This document shows, in pieces, positions 8,879 to 15,889 of a stretch of 64,000 nucleotides of DNA. The stretch covers positions 101,215-165,214 of the forward strand of contig CADCNH010000002.1 of assembly GCA_902802755.1 (NCBI GenBank), given 5' to 3'. How positions within the stretch are numbered: the first letter of the stretch is position 1; every line of letters begins with the position of its first letter. The DNA comes from an uncultured Bacteroidota bacterium (lineage in GTDB: Bacteria > Bacteroidota > Bacteroidia > Bacteroidales > WCHB1-69). A model generated the notes under the pieces. The model had not been told where the DNA came from and made no database searches. It saw only the letters and a list, made by a program, of their open reading frames with translations. The translations under genes were made by a program, and so were the position numbers.

Positions 8879-9226
8879 TTATTTCCTTTTCTTTGTATAT
8901 TTAGCTTTCACAATCTCGAAGGAATTTTGTGTCAGCTCTTTGAGCAGGGTAGTAGGCACGTGGTTCACCTGCACACCAATCCAGTACTTGGGACTCATGT
9001 GGTCGGGGTCGCAGAAAGCATCGGAGGATTCGCGGAGCTCCAGGATGCGTTCGGGCTGGCATTTGAGGTTCACAGCACTGAAGTCGTTGAGGTCGCAGTA
9101 GCAGAAGGTGTGGCCACAGACGTAAAAAACTAGCACAGACTCGCCACCGGGCATCTTTGCGAAGGGTAATTTTTCCTCCACCTCACCTAACGACAGGCAA
9201 AACTCACGGAATTCTTCGATGTTCAT
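8879..9226 (-). CDS. MmcQ/YjbR family protein
   Basis: A 115-residue small protein of the MmcQ/YjbR fold. These have a CyaY-like or double-wing DNA-binding-like structure, but the cellular role is unproven. Family features: MNIEEFREFCLSL at the start, the KMPGGESVLVF strand, LKCQPERILELRE, then SPKYWIGVQVN and the C-terminal LLKELTQNSFEIVKAKY. The start at ATG 9226 matches the normal family N-terminus; the reading frame to 9352 adds 42 residues without similarity. It lies 19 bases behind the DUF2442 gene, consistent with one transcript. Confidence 0.85.
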   Translation of the reverse strand: MNIEEFREFCLSLGEVEEKLPFAKMPGGESVLVFYVCGHTFCYCDLNDFSAVNLKCQPERILELRESSDAFCDPDHMSPKYWIGVQVNHVPTTLLKELTQNSFEIVKAKYTKKRK

Positions 9227-9245
9227 ACTAGTCCGTTTTAGGATG

Positions 9246-9548
9246 CTATTTTTCAGAGTTGTACGGAATGTCGTTTTCCGCCACCATTCCTGTCGGTTTT
9301 TTGCCAATATCATAAACATCCATCCCTTTTTCAAAGAGGTATTCGGGGGCAAAATCAGCGCCGTTTTCCCATTCTATGGTGTTGAAATGTATGGTGAAAT
9401 TCTTGAAGTATTCCTTATCAAGGAGCGGTTTAAAGATTTCTCCGCTCAAAGAGTCTGAAAGGTCCACATCCCTCACCATTCCATTGTTGAACCACAATCG
9501 TATTTTGTATTCTTCTAAGTATTCTGCTTTGATAATTTCTAAAAACAT
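9246..9548 (-). CDS. DUF2442 domain protein
   Basis: A 100-residue protein with the DUF2442 signature: an N-terminal strand pattern KIRLWFNNGMVRDVDL, then LLDKEYFKNFTI and the hallmark WENGADFAPEYLFEKG. Function is not established for the family. It lies 7 bases behind the DUF4160 gene, a pairing frequently seen in bacteria and reminiscent of toxin-antitoxin organisation, though activity has not been shown here. Confidence 0.88.
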   Translation of the reverse strand: MFLEIIKAEYLEEYKIRLWFNNGMVRDVDLSDSLSGEIFKPLLDKEYFKNFTIHFNTIEWENGADFAPEYLFEKGMDVYDIGKKPTGMVAENDIPYNSEK

Positions 9549-9555
9549 GATGTTG

Positions 9556-9813
9556 TTATTTTAAGGGTTCGATTGTATTTAGTTTGTCACCTTTCTTAGC
9601 TTTTTCCCAATTTATGAGCAGTTCTTCTTTGTGAAGGTCAAGCCATTCGAAAATAAATTTCAATTCTTTCCGTGGCATTTTTCCTTTTATAACACCGTTC
9701 ATAATATCTACTGATACTTTGTAGTCCCCATACCAAGCATGAAAATGAGCTGGATTATGATCGTTAAAGTTCATGAAGATGTATATCCCATAGAAGTAAC
9801 TAATTTGTGGCAT
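9556..9813 (-). CDS. DUF4160 domain protein
   Basis: An 85-residue protein with the DUF4160 hallmark HNPAHFHAWYGDYK (about residues 19-32) and the C-terminal helix FIFEWLDLHKEELLINWEKA. Function is unknown; genes of this type commonly sit next to DUF2442 genes, as here. It is first in the minus-strand run that continues through DUF2442, the MmcQ-like gene and the S41 protease. A TATCTTTG core with TTTG 15 bases upstream (9846-9872) is the likely promoter. Confidence 0.88.
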   Translation of the reverse strand: MPQISYFYGIYIFMNFNDHNPAHFHAWYGDYKVSVDIMNGVIKGKMPRKELKFIFEWLDLHKEELLINWEKAKKGDKLNTIEPLK

Positions 9814-9845
9814 AGTTGAATTTTCTGTTGTTTGTTTTTACGCCG

Positions 9846-9872
9846 CAAAGATACGAAAAAATTTTATTCAAA
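9846..9872 (-). promoter_or_regulatory. Putative promoter of the DUF4160-DUF2442 operon
   Basis: The minus strand reads TTTG (9869-9872), 15 bases, then TATCTTTG (9846-9853). The spacing is shorter than the usual 19-21 bases, but the -7 box is perfect and lies 33 bases before the ATG. Confidence 0.55.
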
Positions 9873-9904
9873 TATATAAAATATTAACTTTTATATATGT
9901 CTTT

Positions 9905-10780
9905 TTATTCTTTATCTTCGTTCGGGTACGTTGATTCAATGCGCCATAGTCCAGCATCTATTCCTCCATTTACATACTTCCAGTACTTCTTGGGCAAAGG
10001 GGCGTAGTCGGTATATTGTATGGGCTGGAACACTCCTTTTTTGAGTAAAACCCAGCGTTTGAATAATACCGCATTTTTGTCTATGATTTTTACAGGCTCG
10101 CCCAAAAATCGTTCATAAAGGAAGAATTCCGGAGTGACCATGGGCATGTAGATGTCAAAAATATTGGAGGAGGAATTCTTCGCCACAATGTTATTCTGTA
10201 CAGAAAATCTTGGAATGTCGGCGTCTCTGGAGTTTGTGAAAACATTCACTCTGAAATAGCAGATGGATTTCGCAGGCTTTGGGATGATTAGGAGAGTGTC
10301 ATCCGTATAAAATGCCCTGATATTGGTGTCGTTTGGAATATAGTTCAATTTTATGTACTCCCATTCTGCGGTATCAGGTTCTAAGTATAGTGTGACATTG
10401 AATATTAACCAATTTCTAAGTAATAAATTTTTATAGTTCGGTTTGGGGATGTGGAAACGGAAAATTAGATTGTCGCTGTCATCAGAGGATTCCTCGATTT
10501 TGCATTCTTTCTCGGGGTAAAGAGAAGTGTCAGAGAATAGATAATAAGCCTCCTTCTTGTAGGTGTAGTATTGGCCGAAACTTTGAAGATTGTTAGGGAG
10601 GAGGCGTGGACATATATCGCAAGGTTCCACAAAAAACTGGTAGGTGTTGTCGGGCAGAAGTTTGAGTGTTAACTCTCCGCGCTGATAGACAATCGTATCG
10701 TTCGATTTCTGGGCTGCTACGCTTCCTGCTGTGAATATTAACAGGAGCAGATAAATAGAAATGTGATGAAGTGTGTTCAT
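9905..10780 (-). CDS. Hypothetical exported protein
   Basis: No family recognised. A 291-residue protein with a clear signal peptide (hydrophobic residues 7-20, then SVAAQ). The mature part contains a CDICPRLLP motif and alternating beta-type sequence, so it is probably a periplasmic or outer-membrane-associated protein. Start 10780 was chosen because the signal peptide begins there; the longer frame to 11077 is the shadow of the ferredoxin gene. Its ATG overlaps the stop of the upstream ferredoxin gene by 4 bases, so the two are translationally coupled. Confidence 0.72.
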   Translation of the reverse strand: MNTLHHISIYLLLLIFTAGSVAAQKSNDTIVYQRGELTLKLLPDNTYQFFVEPCDICPRLLPNNLQSFGQYYTYKKEAYYLFSDTSLYPEKECKIEESSDDSDNLIFRFHIPKPNYKNLLLRNWLIFNVTLYLEPDTAEWEYIKLNYIPNDTNIRAFYTDDTLLIIPKPAKSICYFRVNVFTNSRDADIPRFSVQNNIVAKNSSSNIFDIYMPMVTPEFFLYERFLGEPVKIIDKNAVLFKRWVLLKKGVFQPIQYTDYAPLPKKYWKYVNGGIDAGLWRIESTYPNEDKE

Positions 10781-11535
10781 AGCTTTCCGAAGTAATACTG
10801 TTTTTTCCCGATGCTGGCTTTGCCATACTGGATGGCGTTTTTGGGGCAGTAGTGGAAGCAGGCGTCGCAGTTGGTGCAATTGCCGTGCCATTTCGGGCGA
10901 CCGTCTTCCAAGCTGATGTTCTGCAGCGGGCATACGTTCACGCACTTGCCGCATGAGATGCAGGCGTCGGTGCTGCGGAAGGGTTCGTCGGAGACCCACT
11001 TGTGGAACGATTTGCCGATGACATTGGTCTTGAAGCGCGGGAAGACGCCTCGCCGCATTTCCGTCACGGACTTGCAAGCTTTAATATTCTGGATAACCTC
11101 CGGCAGATGCGTCTGGGCTCTTGCGATTTTGCGCTTTGCCTTTTCGGGTTTGTCGGTGCTCATGCCTGCCATGTTGACGTAAGTGTTGGGCATTACGAAG
11201 CAGTAGTCGGCATGCAGCGTCAATCCGATTTCCGCTAATTGTTTGCCGAAAACCTTTTCCGCAACCCCGCCATTGTCGCCACAGGTGACGGCCATCCATA
11301 CATAGTTGGGTGCTTTCGTGAATTTCAGTTTCTGTACGAAATCCATCACGAGTTGTGGAGGACACCAGGAGTAGATGGGGAAGACGAAGCCCAATCGTTC
11401 GCCCTCCGCAAGGGTATAGTCGAAATGCCCTTCTCGCTTGGCTTCCGGGATGAAAACAAGCTGTTCGTCAAGTGCTTGTGCGATGCTTTCTGCAATAAAG
11501 CGACTGTTGCCGCAACCTGAAAAGTAGAAGATCAT
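10777..11535 (-). CDS. EFR1-type flavodoxin/ferredoxin protein
   Basis: A 252-residue cytoplasmic electron carrier fusing an N-terminal flavodoxin-like FMN domain (MIFYFSGCGNSRFIAESIA, loop FPIYSWCPP near residues 65-73) to a C-terminal double 4Fe-4S ferredoxin. The two clusters are marked by CISCGKCVNVCP and CTNCDACFHYCP. Redox partners are unknown. The start at ATG 11535 gives the standard N-terminus; the 33 extra upstream codons overlap the divergent promoter region. A minus-strand TATTTTTG at 11557-11564 could be its -7 box. Overlaps the following exported-protein gene by 4 bases. Confidence 0.88.
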   Translation of the reverse strand: MIFYFSGCGNSRFIAESIAQALDEQLVFIPEAKREGHFDYTLAEGERLGFVFPIYSWCPPQLVMDFVQKLKFTKAPNYVWMAVTCGDNGGVAEKVFGKQLAEIGLTLHADYCFVMPNTYVNMAGMSTDKPEKAKRKIARAQTHLPEVIQNIKACKSVTEMRRGVFPRFKTNVIGKSFHKWVSDEPFRSTDACISCGKCVNVCPLQNISLEDGRPKWHGNCTNCDACFHYCPKNAIQYGKASIGKKQYYFGKL

Positions 11536-11556
11536 AGTGCTAATTTTTTCAAACAA

Positions 11557-11564
11557 CAAAAATA
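11557..11564 (-). promoter_or_regulatory. Putative -7 box for the flavodoxin/ferredoxin gene
   Basis: The minus strand reads TATTTTTG 21 bases before ATG 11535. No matching -33 box was seen. It faces the divergent toxin-antitoxin promoter. Confidence 0.4.
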
Positions 11565-11585
11565 GAAATTTTTTGGATATCTGTC

Positions 11586-11614
11586 TTGTTATAACTAATA
11601 AAAATGTATCTTTG
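11586..11614 (+). promoter_or_regulatory. Promoter of the toxin-antitoxin pair
   Basis: TTG at 11586-11588, 18 bases of spacing, then TATCTTTG at 11607-11614. It ends 21 bases before ATG 11636, a good match to Bacteroidota promoters. Confidence 0.6.
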
Positions 11615-11635
11615 CAAATCCAAAAAGTTTGCAAT

Positions 11636-11848
11636 ATGAAACCTAAAAAATATAAAATTTCAGAGCGTAATGATCAGGTGGTTGAAGAACCTTCAGCTGC
11701 ATATAATGCTGGAAATCATGTAAATGTTACGTCAGTGGTGACTTCAGATTCTGTTATTCCAGCTGAAACTGATTCTATGACAGTGGATGAGTTCATTGGT
11801 AAAATCAAAAAAGCTCTTGACCGACGCTATGAAAACATACAATGTTAA
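11636..11848 (+). CDS. Probable antitoxin of a RelE/ParE-type pair
   Basis: A 70-residue small protein. Its C-terminal third, SMTVDEFIGKIKKALDRRYEN, resembles the toxin-wrapping tails of antitoxins that partner RelE/ParE toxins; the N-terminal half is polar and not recognisable as a DNA-binding fold. The main support is context: its last 20 bases overlap the start of a downstream RelE/ParE-like reading frame, and a promoter lies directly upstream. Start 11636 was chosen over the in-frame extension to 11537 because that extension would include the promoter. Confidence 0.65.
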   Translation: MKPKKYKISERNDQVVEEPSAAYNAGNHVNVTSVVTSDSVIPAETDSMTVDEFIGKIKKALDRRYENIQC

Positions 11849-12137
11849 AGTTAAAAGAACTGCCGAAAAAGATATTGATTCCATCGCTGACTTTCTGTTT
11901 GATAAGCTTTCTCCATAAGGAGCATATCGATATCTTGATATCGTTGGTCAGGAGATAAAGTCGCTTTCGATTTATGCGGACTGTTTTTCGTTAAGTCGTT
12001 CACATACAATTCAATCAATACATCCGAAAGCACGACGTATGGTGTCGCATAATCATAAATTTGTATATGTCTTTCATATTGAGGATGATACTGTGTTTTT
12101 GGATCGAGTTATGATGGGTAAAATGATTGTGGATTAA
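11829..12137 (+). pseudogene. RelE/ParE family toxin interrupted by an in-frame TAA
   Basis: From ATG 11829 the frame reads MKTYNVKVKRTAEKDIDSIA and on to LFDKLSP, meets TAA at 11916-11918 (codon 30), and then continues in the same frame for 72 more codons to TAA 12135-12137. The continuation (GAYRYLDIVGQEIKSL, RRMVSHNHKFVYVF, DRVMMGKM) has the expected C-terminal half of a RelE/ParE toxin, full length about 102 residues. A single substitution, for example GAA to TAA, would explain the break. It overlaps the antitoxin gene by 20 bases. The toxin is probably inactive, unless the stop is a sequencing error or is read through. Confidence 0.72.
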
Positions 12138-12162
12138 TCTGTGTTCTTTCGTTTAAAAAGCG

Positions 12163-12170
12163 TATTTTTG
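12163..12170 (+). promoter_or_regulatory. Putative -7 box for lplA
   Basis: TATTTTTG lies 33 bases before ATG 12203. No clear -33 box. Confidence 0.45.
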
Positions 12171-12202
12171 CCACCATATTTTTTGATAAATGATATTGTC
12201 TT

Positions 12203-13177
12203 ATGCTTTGTATTTATAACCCCTCTACAGAACCTTATTTCAATTTGGCGGCGGAAGAGTATTTTCTGGATAGCTGCCAGGAAGATGTGTTTATGCTGTG
12301 GCGCAACGAGCCGGCTATCATCGTGGGAAAATTCCAGAATTCTTTGGCGGAAATTAATTTGGACTATGTGCAGGAAAAACATATCAAGGTGGTGCGACGC
12401 CAGACGGGCGGGGGAGCGGTTTTCCATGATTTGGGTAATCTGAATTTTACCTTTATTGAGAGCAATAGCAATGGCAATTTCCGAACTTTCACGGAACCGA
12501 TTTTGGAAGTGTTGAGGCAGTTGGGAGTGGATGCCCACTTTGAAGGACGCAATGATTTGACTATCAATGGGATGAAGTTTTCAGGCAATGCCCAATGTGT
12601 GCATCACAACCGCACCTTGCATCATGGCACGCTGTTGTTTGCCTCCGAGATGACCGATTTGTCACAGGCTCTGAAGGTGAACCCGTTGAAGTTTCAGGAC
12701 AAGGCGGTGAAGTCCGTGCGGAAAAGGGTGACGAATATCAGCGAGCACCTGTCGGACAAGTGTTTTACCGTTATGGATCTGAAGGATGCCATTATGCAAT
12801 ATGTGAAATCCACAAATGCCAATGCTGTAAATTACGAGCTGACAGACAACGACAAGACCAGTATCCAGCGTTTGGTGGAGGAGAAATACTCCACATGGGA
12901 GTGGAATTTCGGCAGTTCGCCCCGCTATACCTTCCAAAAAGCCATCAAAACCAAAGGAGGGATGGTAGAACTGTATCTGTTGCTGGACAAGGGATGTATC
13001 AAGGAAATCAAAATTTATGGAGATTTTTTTGCCCTGAAGGATATTCATGATTTAGAGCAGCGGCTGACAGGCGTGCAACACAATAAGGAGCAACTGGCAG
13101 CCGTTATAGAAGAGATTGGACTTTCGGATTATATCCGCCAGGTGGAGAAAGAAGAATTTCTGCAATTGTTTTTCTGA
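12203..13177 (+). CDS. lplA: Lipoate-protein ligase A
   Basis: Activates lipoate with ATP and attaches it to lysines of lipoyl domains, such as GcvH or 2-oxoacid dehydrogenase E2, in the cytoplasm. The 324-residue length is normal for a two-domain ligase. The N-terminal catalytic domain shows RRQTGGGAVFHDLGN (residues 65-79), the lipoyl-AMP binding loop, and GMKFSGNAQ (about 123-131) with the conserved Lys. A C-terminal accessory domain spans about 250-324. gcvT lies 2.7 kb downstream; both relate to lipoylated proteins, though gcvH is not in the window. Confidence 0.92.
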   Translation: MLCIYNPSTEPYFNLAAEEYFLDSCQEDVFMLWRNEPAIIVGKFQNSLAEINLDYVQEKHIKVVRRQTGGGAVFHDLGNLNFTFIESNSNGNFRTFTEPILEVLRQLGVDAHFEGRNDLTINGMKFSGNAQCVHHNRTLHHGTLLFASEMTDLSQALKVNPLKFQDKAVKSVRKRVTNISEHLSDKCFTVMDLKDAIMQYVKSTNANAVNYELTDNDKTSIQRLVEEKYSTWEWNFGSSPRYTFQKAIKTKGGMVELYLLLDKGCIKEIKIYGDFFALKDIHDLEQRLTGVQHNKEQLAAVIEEIGLSDYIRQVEKEEFLQLFF

Positions 13178-13190
13178 TTAGGTTTTGTGC

Positions 13191-13259
13191 GGCTGCCACA
13201 ATGTGACAGCCCTACAACAAAAAAGGTGGTCGATGTAGGGCTGTCATACCATGGCAGCC
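13191..13259. repeat. Large REP-like stem-loop after lplA
   Basis: Nested inverted repeats: GGCTGCCA (13191-13198) pairs with TGGCAGCC (13252-13259), and TGACAGCCCTAC (13204-13215) pairs with GTAGGGCTGTCA (13235-13246). The loop is about 19 bases. It lies 13 bases behind the lplA stop and may end that transcript. The GTAG-type arm resembles palindromes at 23274 and 31962. Confidence 0.7.
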
Positions 13260-13308
13260 GGAGAAGATGGTACATAAAAAAGATGGTGTATAATTCGGAG
13301 ATTTTATG

Positions 13309-13316
13309 TAAATTTG
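13309..13316 (+). promoter_or_regulatory. Putative -7 box for the MORN-type protein
   Basis: TAAATTTG lies 19 bases before ATG 13336. Confidence 0.5.
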
Positions 13317-13335
13317 CATTTTTAAATACGAAAAG

Positions 13336-14376
13336 ATGAAAAATATACTGAAAAATCTGTTGCTGATGCTGATGTGCTGCTGCGTATTCGGTTTTTGCAT
13401 GGCGCAAGACAACCTAAATCGTGTAGATAAAAACGGAAAAAAGCAGGGCCCTTGGAAGAAATACGAGAAAGGAGTGCTGGTATATGAGGGCCAGTTTGTG
13501 AATGATGTGCCCCAGGGTACTTTCAAGTATTATTATCCCAATGGAAAATTGAAAAGTGTGAGCGAGTTTGTGACGGGCGTGTCCAAGGTGAATGTCACTA
13601 CCTATCACGAAAATGGCAATGTGGCCTCCAAGGGTACTTTCATCAACCAGCAGAAGGATGGCAAATGGAAGTATTTCAATGATAAAAATGTACTTCTTTC
13701 AGAGGAAAATTATAAATTAGGCAAGAAAAATGGCGCATTTGTGACTTATTCAGTGGAAGGGTATAAACTGAAAGAGGAAATGTATGCCAATGACCAGCTG
13801 AATGGTGAGTGCAAATCCTATTATGAGAAAGAAGAGTTGTTTACAGTTTCCCATTACATTAATGGCAAGTTGAATGGCGAAATGGTAACTTATTATCCAG
13901 GGAAAATACCATCACAGAAAGGTGTGTATTACAATGGTTTAAGAACGGGCGCATGGGAAGTTTATGACTCAAAGGGTCAGATACGTATCACTGAGGAATA
14001 CGATAAAAATGGCCACTTGCTGAAGAAATATATTTATTTGTATGCCAATGAGCATCCACAGAAAATCAACCAAAATCTGATCGCTTATTTTCAGAAAAAA
14101 GGGGAGACGAAGACTGTGGCTATTTTGAAAAATGGCAACAAGATTGAAGCTACGGAGAGTTTGACGACAATAGTGCAGTGGCTGGATATGTTGGAATTTG
14201 TGAAAATCACGCCGAAGCTGTATGCCGAGATGAGCTGTGTGAGAGGGTACAAGAATATAGATGCACAAAGCATACGTGTGTTGTTGAAACCTGCTTTGGA
14301 GTATGATGTCATTGCCGAGGGCGAAGATGCCGCTTCGATACGCTCGCTGTTCGCCACAGGAGAACCGGTGGAGTAG
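13336..14376 (+). CDS. Exported MORN-repeat / YwqK-like protein
   Basis: A 346-residue protein with a signal peptide (residues 1-23, ending FCMAQ) and about seven MORN-like repeats between residues 30 and 220. Each has a Y.NG..K or G.W..Y.. pattern, for example GPWKKYEKG, GTFKYYYPNGKL, GKWKYFND, GEMVTYYPG and GAWEVYDSKG. Such repeats form beta-hairpin arrays. Family members are often annotated as YwqK antitoxins, but no toxin partner is seen here, so that name should not be taken as function. The last 120 residues are unrecognised. Probably periplasmic or outer-membrane associated. Confidence 0.8.
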   Translation: MKNILKNLLLMLMCCCVFGFCMAQDNLNRVDKNGKKQGPWKKYEKGVLVYEGQFVNDVPQGTFKYYYPNGKLKSVSEFVTGVSKVNVTTYHENGNVASKGTFINQQKDGKWKYFNDKNVLLSEENYKLGKKNGAFVTYSVEGYKLKEEMYANDQLNGECKSYYEKEELFTVSHYINGKLNGEMVTYYPGKIPSQKGVYYNGLRTGAWEVYDSKGQIRITEEYDKNGHLLKKYIYLYANEHPQKINQNLIAYFQKKGETKTVAILKNGNKIEATESLTTIVQWLDMLEFVKITPKLYAEMSCVRGYKNIDAQSIRVLLKPALEYDVIAEGEDAASIRSLFATGEPVE

Positions 14377-14617
14377 CTGAAAACTGAAAACTGGAAGTTA
14401 TCGATGCGCTAATTAAAATGTGCTAATGTGCCAATTAAATTAGCAAATGATATTGCATTGCGGAGTCATGTGCTTTGCGTGTTCGTGAAAACATACACCG
14501 CGTTCATTCGTTAAGTCGGAATTTGGCTATACGCCTCCACGCCTCCACGGAAAACATAAATAAAAAATATCTCACTGAATTCCAATTATTTAAGTTTTTT
14601 TTGAATTTAAAATGATA
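14377..14617. other. Intergenic region with short-repeat remnants
   Basis: No gene is seen. Right after the stop come CTGAAAACTGAAAACTGG and GTGCTAATGTGCC-type short tandem words. At about 14478-14550 (CGTGTTCGTGAAAAC, CATTCGTTAAGTCG, CGCCTCCACGCCTCCACGG) there is a patch like the repeats at 16985 and 59826. The rest is AT-rich DNA leading into the sigma factor promoter. Confidence 0.45.
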
Positions 14618-14644
14618 TTTGATTCAAAAAAAGTTATATCTTTG
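14618..14644 (+). promoter_or_regulatory. Putative promoter of the sigma factor gene
   Basis: TTTG (14618-14621), 15 bases, then TATCTTTG (14637-14644). The spacing is shorter than usual. The leader to ATG 14748 is about 100 bases and contains an unused-looking AGGAGG at about 14679-14684. Confidence 0.5.
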
Positions 14645-14747
14645 CAAAAAATTTGACGCATAACCTTTAAAATTATAGGAGGAACATTATCGATTAGACT
14701 TTTACTTGTTTTTTATTACTAACGATAAAAAAGAAAGGGAGGTCCCT

Positions 14748-15329
14748 ATGAAATCGATAATGCTAAGCGATAGCGAATTGATTAGTTTATATATTGGTGG
14801 CGACGAGTCTGCGCTGAAGACTTTGATTTTGCGTCACGAAGAAAAGATTTATACTTATATTTTGTCTGCGGTAAAGTGCCGCGAGTTGGCGGAAGATATT
14901 TTCCAGGATACCTTTATCAAGGTGATTAACACGCTCCGTACGGGCGGCTACCAAGACGAAGGCAAGTTCCCGCAGTGGGTGATGCGTATCGCCAACAATC
15001 TGAAAATTGACCATTTCAGAAAGGCACAGCGCTTGCCTGCATACGAAAGTAATGGTGATTTTGACATTTTCGACACACTTGGTATTGAAGACCCATCGGT
15101 TGAACAGAAAATGATACAGGAGCAAGTCTATGCTGATATTCAGGGTCTGCTGCAATACCTGCCTGAAGAACAACGAGAGGTGTTAGAAATGCGTATCTAT
15201 CACGATATCAGCTTCAAAGAAATAGCAGAACTGACGAATGTTAGCATCAACACGGCATTGGGTCGTATGCGCTATGCGTTAATTAATTTACGGAAGATGG
15301 TAGAGGAAAAGAAACTGGTTCTTTGCTAA
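14748..15329 (+). CDS. Sigma-70 family (ECF-like) RNA polymerase sigma factor
   Basis: A 193-residue regulator of transcription. Region 2 includes RHEEKIYTYIL, ELAEDIFQDTFIKV (the -10-type binding helix) and WVMRIANNLKIDHFRK. Region 4 has LPEEQREVLEMRIYHDISFKEIAELTNVSINTALGRMRYALINLRK, a helix-turn-helix of the -35-type reader, written here only as the span about residues 140-183. ATG 14748 was chosen because GGGAGG sits 5 bases before it, a rare strong Shine-Dalgarno site for this phylum; the frame could start at 14706. It has no adjacent FecR-type anti-sigma gene, but a 52-residue protein follows at 15484. Confidence 0.9.
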   Translation: MKSIMLSDSELISLYIGGDESALKTLILRHEEKIYTYILSAVKCRELAEDIFQDTFIKVINTLRTGGYQDEGKFPQWVMRIANNLKIDHFRKAQRLPAYESNGDFDIFDTLGIEDPSVEQKMIQEQVYADIQGLLQYLPEEQREVLEMRIYHDISFKEIAELTNVSINTALGRMRYALINLRKMVEEKKLVLC

Positions 15330-15378
15330 ATTTTCAAAGCGTTTTTTTCATAAGAGAAAATTTTTCTTGCTCAATATC

Positions 15379-15415
15379 AATAGGTTGACTTCTTTTTGTG
15401 AGAAATCAACCTATT
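15379..15415 (+). terminator. Stem-loop after the sigma factor gene
   Basis: AATAGGTTGA (15379-15388) pairs with TCAACCTATT (15406-15415), a perfect 10-bp stem. The following sequence is only weakly T-rich, so it may be a weak terminator or an RNA stability element between the sigma gene and the small ORF. Confidence 0.5.
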
Positions 15416-15483
15416 GTTGTAAAATAAAGTGAACATTTCCTCGTTAATAAAATGTGTGAATGCAAATTAAACTTTATTAGCCT

Positions 15484-15642
15484 ATGGAAAAAAGTTCGAC
15501 CCTTTTACAAGAAGAGAAAAAAACGATGAAAGCTGAGCGTCCCCGCAGAAGTGTGATACAGAACATCTTGAATTATTCTAAGTCGTTGCAGGTAGTCTCT
15601 GCCACAAATTTGGGGATGTCGTTTTTACTTCTCAACAATTAA
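15484..15642 (+). CDS. Small 52-residue protein downstream of the sigma factor
   Basis: ATG 15484 to TAA 15640-15642 encodes MEKSSTLLQEEKKTMKAERP, then RRSVIQNILNYSKSLQVV and a tail ending in SFLLLNN. The N-terminal half is charged; the middle forms a probable amphipathic helix. From memory, similar short proteins containing ILNYSKAL-like words lie behind comparable sigma factors in Bacteroidales, suggesting a real conserved gene and perhaps a regulator of the sigma factor. That role is inference. The frame is too short for routine gene callers. Confidence 0.6.
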   Translation: MEKSSTLLQEEKKTMKAERPRRSVIQNILNYSKSLQVVSATNLGMSFLLLNN

Positions 15643-15838
15643 ATTTTAGAATTCAAAATTCAGAATTCAAAGTGCATATTGCTATACCAGCTGTATGCAT
15701 CTTGTTTTGAGATGTGATATTTTGTGTTTTTGAAGTAGATGGACATGGCAATATGTTCAATACTTGGTGTTGTTCACCGTGCATTTTGCGACGGTGTTTT
15801 TTTTTGTTTCAAATGACGCATATTCCGAAAAAAATGCG

Positions 15839-15846
15839 TAAGTTTG
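15839..15846 (+). promoter_or_regulatory. Putative -7 box for gcvT
   Basis: TAAGTTTG lies 43 bases before ATG 15890. No convincing -33 box. The gap 15643-15838 is otherwise AT-rich with a small ATTCAAAATTCAGAATTCAAA repeat and shows nothing else. Confidence 0.45.
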
Positions 15847-15889
15847 CAGTTTGGAACATTTTAAATTTTTAACATTAATACATAACAAA

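Noticed and set aside
9905..11077. 390-residue version of the exported protein gene
   Set aside because: The first 99 residues are the out-of-frame shadow of the ferredoxin gene; the signal peptide marks ATG 10780 as the start.
11851..12033. Minus-strand 60-residue frame over the broken toxin
   Set aside because: Antisense to a reading frame with RelE/ParE features; no supporting signal.
13336..14376. Naming the MORN protein a YwqK antitoxin
   Set aside because: Only the repeat resemblance supports this; no toxin gene is adjacent, and the signal peptide argues against a classic cytoplasmic antitoxin.
15643..15889. Glycine riboswitch before gcvT
   Set aside because: No tandem aptamer-like conserved stems could be recognised in the leader, which is short after the -7 box.
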